A stretch of DNA of 64,000 nucleotides. It comes from Ardenticatenaceae bacterium (GTDB lineage Bacteria > Chloroflexota > Anaerolineae > Promineifilales > Promineifilaceae). The stretch is from the NCBI GenBank assembly GCA_020634315.1, contig JACKBV010000022.1, positions 1 to 64,000 of the forward strand, given 5' to 3'. Under the pieces are notes generated by a model. That model was not told the origin of the DNA, searched no databases, and worked only from the letters and a program-made list of their open reading frames with translations. Each line of letters starts with the position of its first letter. Position 1 is the stretch's first letter. Shown here in pieces: positions 44,067 through 52,120 of this stretch. A program made the translations under genes and the position numbers.

Positions 44067-44170
44067 ACAACATGCGTGGTACGATGCACCACCATGAATG
44101 AAAACCAAACCTCCCGGAGGTTATCAGTGGAACGTTCGCCACATGAGACGAACCTCCGGGAGGCTATTTG
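44067..44170 (+). promoter_or_regulatory. Terminator-like leader hairpin immediately before trpS
   Basis: Second copy of the 112-bp repeat, nearly identical to the first. Stem arms (left from 44107, right ending at 44164) as in the first copy; the tail is ATTTGAGAGAACCAG and then the trpS ATG at 44181. The T-run is shortened to TTT compared with the first copy, so read-through could be easier here. Confidence 0.7.
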
Positions 44171-44180
44171 AGAGAACCAG

Positions 44181-45194
44181 ATGGAACCACAAAAAAAACG
44201 TGTCTTTAGCGGCATTCAACCTACTGGCAACATTCACCTTGGCAACTACCTGGGCGCTGTCAAAAATTGGGCAGCCAAACAAGATGAAAAGGTTAACTTT
44301 TTCTGCATTGTTGACCTGCACAGCCTGACGGTGCCGCAAGACCCGGTTGACCTGCGTTTCCAGACGCGCTCGTTGGCGGCAATGCTCATTGCTTGTGGCA
44401 TCGACCCCAATAAAAGCACGCTGTTTATTCAAAGCCATGTCACCGCCCATGCCGAAGGGTGCTGGCTGCTGAACTGCATCACGCCGCTGGGCTGGCTGCA
44501 ACGCATGACACAGTTCAAGGATAAATCGGCCAAGCAGGAGAGCGTCCTCACCGGGCTGCTGGATTATCCGGTGTTGATGGCCGGAGATATTATTTTCTAT
44601 GATGCGGATGAAGTCCCTGTGGGCGAAGACCAAAAGCAGCACGTTGAATTGGCGCGAGATATTGCGCAGCGCTTTAACAGCCTCTATGAAGAAGAATTCT
44701 TTGTTGTGCCGGAGCCGGTTATCCCGGAAGTTGGCGCACGGGTGATGGGGCTGGATGACCCGACCAATAAGATGTCGAAGAGCCTGGCGCATGTGCGCGG
44801 CCATGCCATTCGCCTGCTGGATGAGCCAAAAGAGGTGGAGCGTTCGTTTAAGCGTGCGGTCACGGATTCTGGCAATGAGATTTATTTCTCTAATGACCCG
44901 GAAAAGGCGGGGGTTAACAATTTGCTGGGCATTTACAAGGCGGTAACGCAAAAGAGCACGGAGGATGTGCTGGCGGATTTTGCCAATGCGCGTGGCTATG
45001 GCGATTTGAAGAAGGGGGTGGCGGCGGTTGTCATTGACATGCTGCGCCCGATTCAGGAACGGTATCAGGCGCTGATGACGGACCCGGCGGAGTTGGACAG
45101 GCTGTTGGCGATTGGCGCGGAGCAGGCTTATGCGATTGCGCAGCCGAAGGTTAATCGGATGAAGGAGATAATGGGGCTGGTCGCGCCCCGTTAG
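44181..45194 (+). CDS. trpS: Tryptophanyl-tRNA synthetase
   Basis: 337 residues, standard bacterial size. Class I signatures: GIQPTGNIHLGNYLGAVKNW (HIGH as HLGN), and MGLDDPTNKMSKSLAH (KMSKS). Substrate pocket residues in FFCIVDLHSLTV and PVGEDQKQHVELARDIA also match. It charges tRNA-Trp and so sets the signal read by the T-box before trpB2. Two terminator-like hairpins precede it; a 16-bp perfect hairpin follows. No copy of the iterated palindrome falls inside this gene. Confidence 0.97.
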   Translation: MEPQKKRVFSGIQPTGNIHLGNYLGAVKNWAAKQDEKVNFFCIVDLHSLTVPQDPVDLRFQTRSLAAMLIACGIDPNKSTLFIQSHVTAHAEGCWLLNCITPLGWLQRMTQFKDKSAKQESVLTGLLDYPVLMAGDIIFYDADEVPVGEDQKQHVELARDIAQRFNSLYEEEFFVVPEPVIPEVGARVMGLDDPTNKMSKSLAHVRGHAIRLLDEPKEVERSFKRAVTDSGNEIYFSNDPEKAGVNNLLGIYKAVTQKSTEDVLADFANARGYGDLKKGVAAVVIDMLRPIQERYQALMTDPAELDRLLAIGAEQAYAIAQPKVNRMKEIMGLVAPR

Positions 45195-45204
45195 GAAATG
45201 CTGT

Positions 45205-45241
45205 GAGCAGATTGGTTCAAGAAGATTGAACCAATCTGCTC
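45205..45241 (+). terminator. Perfect 16-bp hairpin after trpS
   Basis: GAGCAGATTGGTTCAA (45205-45220) pairs with TTGAACCAATCTGCTC (45226-45241), loop GAAGA. No T-tract follows. The core ATTGGTTCAATCT also occurs in the 39-bp repeat at 46582 and 48883. Confidence 0.7.
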
Positions 45242-45351
45242 GTGCTGGTATGCCTCCTGCTCTTTCTGCGTCTATGTGCGGAGGGCAAAATGGAAGGGAT
45301 TGGCAGCAGGCAGGGGGCGAAGGGTTCAGCAGTGGGCTGAATCGGTGTGCC

Positions 45352-45867
45352 TTACGATGGTGTCACCCAACCTAACTGTTCTAACATTTGCGGTGAATTG
45401 GAGAGGGCGATCTCGGCGATAGCTTTGTAGTCGCTTAACCATTGATCTAGCTCGTCGAGCTTGGCATCGCGGACTTGGGTGGCTTCTTGCGCTTCGCCGC
45501 GCTCTCGATCTTGTACTTCGCTGGCGGTGGCGACTGCCTGCACCAGCGCGGCTTCTGCTTCGAGCTTGGCCTGGTTGTAGGTGTAGGGGGTCATGGCGGC
45601 GATGAAGGCGGGGTCGCGCAGCAGGTTGTTGTAGAAGCGACGAGCCTGATCTAACCATCCGTTGATGCTTTGTTTGCGCGTGCCGCTGAGGCCGAGAGCG
45701 TTGCGGGCGGTCTCGTTGCCGCGAAAGACGATGCGTGCGATTTTGAGGGTGGCGCTGTAGGCGCGGGTGGCTTCGTCCCAGGCGGCTTGTACGGCCGTTG
45801 TCGCCTCGTACTGCTCGCCATATTCTCGCTTTTGCCGGTCTACTAATTCGCGGGCTTCGTTGAACAA
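45352..45867 (-). CDS. Hypothetical helical protein, frameshifted at its start
   Basis: 171 residues as drawn (TTG start). The same frame continues upstream through TPFGYDQTRLQAARDLFNEA and REAEVAINNSLSSEAILTAV with no start codon, while an ATG at 46015 with GGAGG opens MIMTNPHKRI in another frame and hits a stop near 45990. One missing base near 45985-45995 would join them into a 221-residue protein. All-helical, charged, tyrosine-bearing (GYDQT, TYNQAKLE); no family recognised. Either a recent pseudogene or a base-calling error. Confidence 0.6.
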   Translation of the reverse strand: MFNEARELVDRQKREYGEQYEATTAVQAAWDEATRAYSATLKIARIVFRGNETARNALGLSGTRKQSINGWLDQARRFYNNLLRDPAFIAAMTPYTYNQAKLEAEAALVQAVATASEVQDRERGEAQEATQVRDAKLDELDQWLSDYKAIAEIALSNSPQMLEQLGWVTPS

Positions 45868-46312
45868 ATCTCGGGCGGCTTGTAAGCGGGTCTGGTCGTA
45901 ACCGAAGGGGGTAACGGCCGTTAAGATTGCCTCGCTAGACAGACTGTTGTTGATAGCTACTTCGGCTTCGCGCAGGCGGTCAGCAAATACGCTTATGTGG
46001 ATTCGTCATGATCATACCTCCATTGATAGGGTAAATGTCCCCAAACGGGCTGGCCCCTGTTTGGGCTTGATAAACAACCGAATCAGGATGGCGTTTAATT
46101 CCCCAAAGGATTAGGATGATTCCTTATTTAGACGAAACGCGACTGAATCGGCTAAAAAACAAGAAACTATCGTTAAAATCGAGTATCTATATAGGACGCA
46201 GGAAAAAAGAGGGAGAGATTGCCCTGCTTTTTCTCTATTTTCTTTTTATGTACTTGATGAAAGGCGGCATGGACGCTGCGTCTGGTTTGTACGGGTGTCA
46301 GAAATCTATCGT

Positions 46313-46510
46313 TCAATTTGTCGTTCTGTCGTTCCTCAGACTCGTTCTGTCGTTCCTCGTTCCTCAGACTCGTTCTGTCGTTCCTCAGACTCGTTCTGTC
46401 GTTCCTCAGACTCGTTCTGTCGTTCCTCAGACTCGTTCTGTCGTTCCTCAGACTCGTTCTGTCATTCCTCAGACTCGTTCTGTCGTTCCTCAGACTTGTT
46501 TTATCGTTCC
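46313..46510. repeat. 21-bp minisatellite, about eight to nine units
   Basis: Unit CGTTCCTCAGACTCGTTCTGT repeated almost perfectly, with the last copies diverged. The period is a multiple of three, so all frames stay open; the plus frame gives VPQTRSV and the minus frame RNDRTSL repeats. Without a ribosome site or flanking domain, these frames are not called as genes. It lies in a 560-bp spacer beside decayed genes. Confidence 0.88.
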
Positions 46511-46581
46511 TCAAGCTCGTTGGGTGATTCCTCTGGCTTGTTGGGTGGCTGCTTGACTGTGTGCTGAAATTTTAGCGTACG

Positions 46582-46620
46582 GGGGAAACGGCCGTTTGCC
46601 AACCCGAATTGGTTCAATCT
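46582..46620 (+). repeat. 39-bp direct repeat, copy downstream of the TPR pseudogene
   Basis: Identical over 39 bp to 48883-48921 and in the same orientation, 2301 bp apart. It contains AAACGGCCGTTT followed by CCAACCCGAATTGG-type inverted sequence and GGTTCAATCT. The two copies bound the broken TPR gene exactly. Confidence 0.88.
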
Positions 46621-47706
46621 TGTTGTAAATTACGAATTTAACCAGGTCTTAAAAACCTTTTTCTGTCACGCTTATTGCCCTCCACAATGGCAATTTCTGT
46701 GGAGGGATGACAATGACAGGTTTGGCAAAACCATCATTCCCCAGCTGCCTGCCGTCGCTACCCACCATTGCATGGCTGCTTGAATAGCATCCAGCAGTTG
46801 TTGAGCTTGTTGTACTCCCCCATGAATAGCTGCGTAGATTGGGAAATTAGATTTGCTCAAAGATGGCAAGGATGGTTAACGCCTGTTCATGGTAGGAAAC
46901 GGCCGTGTCGTACTCCCCATGAATAGTAAACAATCCCCAGATTGTATAAATGATTTCGCCTTCGCCTGCCTTGTTGCCAATCGCCTGGTGGTGATGGCTA
47001 ACGCCTGTTCATAGTAGGAAACGGCAGTGTTGTACTCCCCCATGAATAGTAAACATTCCCCAGATTGCCTAAATTAGTCGCCTCACCTGCCTTGCTGCCA
47101 ATCGCCTGGTCAATGACTAACGCCTGTTCATAGTAGGAAACGGCCGTATCGTACTCCCCCATGAATAGTAAACAGTCCCCAGATTGCCTTCCAGAAGCAG
47201 TCGCCTCGCCTGCCTTGTTGCCAATTGTCGCCCTAACGCTTGTTCATGGCTAACGGCTTGTCGTACTCCCCATGAAGTATAAACATTCCCCAGATTGCCT
47301 AAATTAGTCGCTTCGCCGTTGCCAATTGTACGGTCAATGACTAACGCATGTTCAATAGTAAACGGCTGTGTCGTACTTCCCCATGATTGTAAACAAGCCC
47401 CAGATTGCCTAAATTAGTCGCCTCGCCTGCCTTGTTGCCAATCGCCTGGTCAATGGCTAACGCTTGTTCATAGTAGGAAATAGCCGTGTCGTACTCCCCA
47501 TGAATAATAAACATTCCCCAGATTGCCTAAATTAGTCGCCTCACCTGCCTTGTCGCCAATCGTTTGGGTCATGGCTAACGCTTGTTCATAGTAGGAAACG
47601 GCCGTGTCGTACTTTTTCCATGAATAGCATAACATTCCCCAGATTGCCTAAACTGCTCGCCTCACCTTCCTTGTCGCCAATCGCCAGGTTGATAACTAAC
47701 GCTTGT

Positions 47707-47982
47707 TCATAGTAGGAAATGGCTACGTGTCGTATTCCCCCATGAAGCATAAACAGTCCCCAGATTGCCTAAACTAGCTGCTTCACCTGCCTTGTTACCA
47801 ATCGTTTGGAAGATGGCTAACGCTTGTTCAAAGTAGGAAACGGCCGTGTCGTACTCTCCCCATGAATAGTAAACATTTCCCAGATTGCCTAAAGCAGCCG
47901 CCTCGCTTTCCTTGTTACCAATCGTTTGGAAGATGGCTAACGCTTGTTCATAGTAGGAAACAGCCGTGTTGTACTTCCCCAT
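47707..47982 (-). CDS. TPR fragment of the broken gene
   Basis: A 91-residue open frame with two and a half TPRs (KYNTAVSYYEQALAIFQTIGNKESEAAALGNLGNVYYSWGEYD and the next copy). It has no ribosome site and is a surviving in-frame piece of the pseudogene. TPRs bind proteins; a separate function is unlikely. Confidence 0.4.
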   Translation of the reverse strand: MGKYNTAVSYYEQALAIFQTIGNKESEAAALGNLGNVYYSWGEYDTAVSYFEQALAIFQTIGNKAGEAASLGNLGTVYASWGNTTRSHFLL

Positions 47983-48007
47983 GAATAGTAAACACTCCCC
48001 AGGTTAC

Positions 48008-48271
48008 CTAAGACAGCGGGTCTTTCGGTTCAAAAACAAGGCTTTGCTCATAGGCTGTTGCCGCCCGCTGAAAATCTTGCGTCGGTGGCACTTGGTAAAG
48101 CCATCCCAACCAAAAATAAGCGTCCACCGCCGCTTCTGGTGAAGCCAATTCCTCCGCAATCATCTCTTCCGAGATGTTAGCCACCGCCGCCTCCATAATC
48201 GGAATCGCCGCCGCCAACTCTCCCTCAGCCACCACCGCCTGCCCCACTGCAAACAATGACAAAAAAAGCAA
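48008..48271 (-). CDS. Middle fragment of the broken TPR protein
   Basis: 87 residues: LSLFAVGQAVVAEGELAAAIPIMEAAVANISEEMIAEELASPEAAVDAYFWLGWLYQVPPTQDFQRAATAYEQSL, itself TPR-like. It continues the N-terminal piece after the A7-run frameshift near 48264: removing one T of the coding-strand T7 joins LPGQLAF directly to LSLFAVGQ. Not expected to be translated alone. Confidence 0.4.
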   Translation of the reverse strand: MLFLSLFAVGQAVVAEGELAAAIPIMEAAVANISEEMIAEELASPEAAVDAYFWLGWLYQVPPTQDFQRAATAYEQSLVFEPKDPLS

Positions 48272-48842
48272 GCTGCCCCGGCAAATCCTTCACCACAAAC
48301 TCAGCATACTCATCAGGGTCAATAATCTGCACCTGTTCATCCCCCGCCGATGCCGTCAACTCTTTCAGGTTCAGAAATTTCACCGTAATATCACTGCGCG
48401 TCTCCGTTCCCCAAATGATCACCGCCGCCCCGTGTCGTTCTCCCAATGCCTGCGCTTCTTCACGGTCTAATTCATGCAAATCCGCGTTGGGATCAATTTC
48501 CACCCGCACATCTGTCAACCCCAATGCGTCAATACTCGCCTGGATGCGAGCGTATATTTTGTGGTGGGCATCCGAAGAGACATCCGTTGTCAGATGAAAA
48601 GGCAGCACAACAATCAGCGCCTCTCCCTCAGCCACTGGGTCAAACGGCGCAGGGGTCGGAAACAGGCTAATTGTGTCGGGCAGCATCTTGGAAAACAGCA
48701 CTGCCCCCGCCGCAATCACTGCGATAACCACTAATACAAACGCCACGCCTTTGCGCGACAAGTATTTGTAGGTAGTTGGGTTGGTGATAACAAACTTATT
48801 GCCAGCTACCTTGTCGCCACCGACTTTATCGCCGCCCACCAT
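48225..48842 (-). CDS. N-terminal fragment of the broken TPR protein
   Basis: 205 residues. It starts MVGGDKVGGDKVAGNKFVI, a repeat-like motif, followed by a membrane helix (GVAFVLVVIAVIAAGAVLF) and an alpha/beta domain (ALIVVLPFHLTTD, AAVIIWGTETRSDITVKFLNL) that resembles the N-terminal part of other TPR/TolB-like sensor proteins. After LPGQLAF the frame is lost (FVIVCSGAGGGG). The open frame extends upstream into the 39-bp repeat (GWQTAVS), so the true N-terminus may have been removed by recombination at that repeat. Confidence 0.6.
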   Translation of the reverse strand: MVGGDKVGGDKVAGNKFVITNPTTYKYLSRKGVAFVLVVIAVIAAGAVLFSKMLPDTISLFPTPAPFDPVAEGEALIVVLPFHLTTDVSSDAHHKIYARIQASIDALGLTDVRVEIDPNADLHELDREEAQALGERHGAAVIIWGTETRSDITVKFLNLKELTASAGDEQVQIIDPDEYAEFVVKDLPGQLAFFVIVCSGAGGGG

Positions 48843-48882
48843 ATCGTTGCCAATATTATTGGCTGTGTGCGGGGATTTCAGC

Positions 48883-48921
48883 GGGGAAACGGCCGTTTGC
48901 CAACCCGAATTGGTTCAATCT
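48883..48921 (+). repeat. 39-bp direct repeat, copy upstream of the TPR pseudogene
   Basis: Identical over 39 bp to 46582-46620. It abuts a nested inverted repeat that begins at 48922. Confidence 0.88.
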
Positions 48922-49071
48922 CAGGGCGACCTCATTCTCGCCATTATGGAAAATTGTGGTTTGTGCCAAGCAAAATCTGGACAGCTTTGCACAAAATCGC
49001 TTCAAATTTTCCGTTGTTTGTATTCTCTTATATCACTTAATCTTTTGTTCTGGGAGAATGAGGTCACCCTG
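48922..49071. repeat. Nested inverted repeat of 150 bp (MITE-like or structured leader)
   Basis: Outer arms CAGGGCGACCTCATTCTC (48922-48939) and its near-perfect complement (about 49054-49071), one mismatch. Inner arms TTTGTGCCAAGC (48960-48971) and GCTTTGCACAAA (48984-48995), again one mismatch. It lies in the leader of the M16 peptidase gene. No open frame inside. Its size and symmetry fit a miniature inverted-repeat element, but no target duplication was found. Confidence 0.65.
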
Positions 49072-49188
49072 TTCGGCATCCCCCTTCTTTCAAATCTTCT
49101 ACAGACAGGCTACAATTGCAACATTAACGCCATTAGTTTGCAAACCATCACATTGAACAGTGGCGGTTTCTCTTTGAAGGAATGATAA

Positions 49189-52101
49189 ATGACCTTAACG
49201 CATGGATTTGAACTACTAGAAGAGCAAGACATTGCCGAACTGAACAGCAAAGCACAGCTTTACCGCCATGTGAAAACCGGCGCGGAACTGCTGTCCCTGC
49301 AAAACGACGACGAAAACAAGGTTTTCAACGTTACCTTCCGCACGCCGCCGGCCGATTCGACCGGTTTGCCGCACATCATGGAGCATTGCGTGCTGGGTGG
49401 TTCGCGCAAATATCCGGTAAAGGAGCCATTTGTCGAACTGCTCAAAGGCTCGGTGAAAACATTTGTCAATGCCATGACTTTTCCCGACCAAACCAGCTAC
49501 CCGGTCGCCAGCACCAATCTCAAAGATTTCTACAATCTGGTTGACGTTTACCTGGATGCTGTTTTCCACCCGCTGATTACGCCGCACCACCTGGCGCAGG
49601 AGGGTTGGCATTACGAATTGGAAACGATAGACGCGCCGCTTGTCTATAAAGGGGTCGTGTTTAATGAAATGAAGGGGGCTTACTCCTCGCCAGAGAATGT
49701 GTTGTATCGCGCCAGCCGCGAAAACCTGTTCCCGGACACGCCTTATGCCTTCGATTCGGGCGGCGACCCGCAGGTGATGCCGAATCTGACTTATGCGCAG
49801 TTCAAGCAGTTCCATGACACGTATTATCATCCATCTAATGCGCGTCTCTTTTTCTATGGCGATGATGACCCACAAGAACGGCTGCGGCTGCTAGATAGTT
49901 GGCTCAATGAGTTTGACCCGATTGAAGTGCCGTCGGATTTGCCGTTACAGCCTGCCTGGGAACGGCCGTATCGCGCCACCATCCCCTACAGCGTCGACAA
50001 AGAAACTGACTACAGCCAAAAAGGATACGTGCAGTTGAACTGGCTGCTGCCGGAAGCGACAGATTTCGAACTGCGCATGGCTTTGAGCGTGCTGTCATAC
50101 GCCCTCGTAAGCACACCGGCATCGCCGCTGCGCAAAGCGTTGATCGATTCCGGCCTGGGCGAGCAAATTACCGGCGGCGGCCTGAGCACGCAGCTGCGGC
50201 AAATGACCTTTAGCATCGGCTTGAAGGGCATTCGCCTGGAGGACGCCGAGCAGATCGAAACGCTCATCTTGCAAACATTGACAGCGTTGGCAGATGAAGG
50301 GATTGACCCGGACATGGTGGAAGCGGCCGTTAACACCATCGAGTTCAGCCTGCGCGAAAACAACACCGGCTCCTACCCGCGCGGTTTGGTGCTGCTCATT
50401 CGCGCCCTCACCGCCTGGTTATACGGCCGTAACCCCATCGCCCCCCTGGCCTTTGCCGCCCCACTCAACGCCGTGAAGGAACGGCTGGCGCAAGACGCAA
50501 CCTATTTGCAGGCGCTCATTCAACAATACCTGCTCCAGAACAACCATCGCGCCACCATCATCCTTGAGCCAGACCCGGATGTGCAGCAGCGCCGCGACCA
50601 GGAAGAAAAGGAGCGGCTGGCCGCCATTCGCGCAGAGATGGATGAGGCTGCCCTGCAAACGGCCGTTGATTACACTCACGAATTACGCCGCCGCCAGGAA
50701 ACGGCCGATTCCCCCGCCGACCTCGCCAAAATCCCCCGCCTCACCCTGGCCGACCTCGACAAAGAGAACAAACGAATCCCCAGCAGCGTCAGCAGCAGCG
50801 GTGACAGCGAGATTTTGCATCACGACCTCTTCACCAATGGCATTGTCTACCTCGACCTCGGCTTCAACTTGCGCGTCTTGCCCGCCCACCTGCTGCCCTA
50901 CATCAATTTATTCGGCCGTTCCTTGCTGGAAATCGGCACAGAGAAAGAAGATTTTGTGAAGCTGTCGCAGCGCATCGGGCGCAAAACGGGCGGCATCTCT
51001 TACAGCACCCTCACCTCCGCCTTACAAGGCAGCGATGAAAGCGTCGCCTACCTCTTCTTGCACGGCAAAGCAACGATGAGCCAGGCGCAAGATATGTTGG
51101 ACATTTTGCGCGACATGCTGCTGACGGTGAAATTGGACAATCCCGACCGCCTGCGCCAGATGGTGCTGCAAGCGAAGTCGGGCAAAGAGGCTGGATTGGT
51201 TCCCAGTGGGCATGCGGTGGTAAACGGCCGTCTCCGTGCCCATTTCAACCAATCAGATTGGGCCAGCGAGCAAATGAGCGGCCTCAACTACCTCTTCACA
51301 CTGCGCCAGCTTGCCAGCGAAATCGAGCAAGATTGGCCCGGCGTGCTGGCGAAACTGGAAGAAATCCGCCGCCTGCTCGTCAATGGGCATGGCATGGTCG
51401 CCAATGTCACCCTCGACGGCGACAACTGGACGCAGTTCGCGCCGCAGTTACACAGCTTCATCGCCGACCTGCCCGCCACCCCCTGGCAGCCGGCCATCTG
51501 GCAGCCCAGTTTGAACGGCGACAACGAAGGGCTGACCATCCCCGCGCAAGTTAATTATGTGGGCAAAGGGGCTAACTTGTACGAATTAGGCTACAAGTTG
51601 GATGGCTCCATCGCCGTTGTCAGCAACATTTTGCGCCTGACACACCTTTGGGAAAAGGTGCGCGTGCAAGGCGGCGCCTATGGCGCGTTTTGCAGCTTCG
51701 ACAAGCGCAGCGGCGTCCTCACGTTCCTCTCTTACCGCGACCCCAACCTGCTGGAGACGCTGGCCCATTATGACAGCAGCGCCGACTTCCTGCGCCAGCT
51801 TGAGCTGCCGCAAGAGGAATTGGAAAAGGGCATCATTGGCGCAATTAGCAGCCTGGATGCGTACCAACTGCCGGATGCCAAAGGGTATACGTCGCTCATC
51901 TGGCATTTGCTGGGCGAAAGCGACGAAAGTCGCCAGCAGTACCGCGAGCAGGTGTTGAGCACAACCCCGGCGGACTTCAAGGCGTTTGCCGAGGTGCTGG
52001 CCCAGGTGAAGGAACAGGGTCAGGTGGTGGTAATGGGTGCGGCCGAAGCGGTAACGGCCGTTAACGACAGCAGCTGGCTAAAAATTACAAAAGTGCTGTA
52101 A
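49189..52101 (+). CDS. M16C metallopeptidase, PreP-like
   Basis: 970 residues, the four-domain length of presequence-protease-type M16C enzymes, preceded by GAAGGAA. The inverted zinc motif is HIMEHCVLGGSRKYP (HxxEH, residues about 60-64) with the distal Glu in NEMKGAYSSPE. The C-terminal half has RVQGGAYGAFCSFDKRSGVLTFLSYRDPN, the partner-domain motif needed for substrate binding. No signal peptide, so it acts in the cytoplasm degrading peptides. The TrpC-like gene follows 19 bp later, probably in the same transcript. Confidence 0.95.
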   Translation: MTLTHGFELLEEQDIAELNSKAQLYRHVKTGAELLSLQNDDENKVFNVTFRTPPADSTGLPHIMEHCVLGGSRKYPVKEPFVELLKGSVKTFVNAMTFPDQTSYPVASTNLKDFYNLVDVYLDAVFHPLITPHHLAQEGWHYELETIDAPLVYKGVVFNEMKGAYSSPENVLYRASRENLFPDTPYAFDSGGDPQVMPNLTYAQFKQFHDTYYHPSNARLFFYGDDDPQERLRLLDSWLNEFDPIEVPSDLPLQPAWERPYRATIPYSVDKETDYSQKGYVQLNWLLPEATDFELRMALSVLSYALVSTPASPLRKALIDSGLGEQITGGGLSTQLRQMTFSIGLKGIRLEDAEQIETLILQTLTALADEGIDPDMVEAAVNTIEFSLRENNTGSYPRGLVLLIRALTAWLYGRNPIAPLAFAAPLNAVKERLAQDATYLQALIQQYLLQNNHRATIILEPDPDVQQRRDQEEKERLAAIRAEMDEAALQTAVDYTHELRRRQETADSPADLAKIPRLTLADLDKENKRIPSSVSSSGDSEILHHDLFTNGIVYLDLGFNLRVLPAHLLPYINLFGRSLLEIGTEKEDFVKLSQRIGRKTGGISYSTLTSALQGSDESVAYLFLHGKATMSQAQDMLDILRDMLLTVKLDNPDRLRQMVLQAKSGKEAGLVPSGHAVVNGRLRAHFNQSDWASEQMSGLNYLFTLRQLASEIEQDWPGVLAKLEEIRRLLVNGHGMVANVTLDGDNWTQFAPQLHSFIADLPATPWQPAIWQPSLNGDNEGLTIPAQVNYVGKGANLYELGYKLDGSIAVVSNILRLTHLWEKVRVQGGAYGAFCSFDKRSGVLTFLSYRDPNLLETLAHYDSSADFLRQLELPQEELEKGIIGAISSLDAYQLPDAKGYTSLIWHLLGESDESRQQYREQVLSTTPADFKAFAEVLAQVKEQGQVVVMGAAEAVTAVNDSSWLKITKVL

Positions 52102-52120
52102 AGCCAATCGGTTACGAACT

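Larger units (their letters stand above)
46872..48842 (-). pseudogene. Decayed TPR-repeat membrane protein
   Basis: One ancestral gene now split across three frames. The N-terminal part (48842 to about 48262) has a membrane helix, the middle (48271-48008) a helical region, and the rest about ten TPRs of 120 bp, consensus GEYDTAVSYYEQALAIFQTIGNKAGEAASLGNLGNVY. Visible frame breaks: an A7 run at 48261-48267, near 48008, near 47707, and many single-base indels in later copies (CCCC versus CCCCC before ATGAAT). The repeats remain very similar to each other, so decay is recent or gene conversion is active. The gene is bounded by 39-bp direct repeats. Confidence 0.75.

Noticed and set aside
46173..46567. 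Open frames on both strands across the 21-bp minisatellite
   Set aside because: They only translate the repeat unit (RNDRTSL or VPQTRSV), have no ribosome site and stay open because the period is divisible by three.
46582..48921. Integron-like gene cassette
   Set aside because: The 39-bp repeats bound one gene, but no integrase, no further cassettes and no clear attC fold were seen; kept only as a repeat-framed pseudogene.
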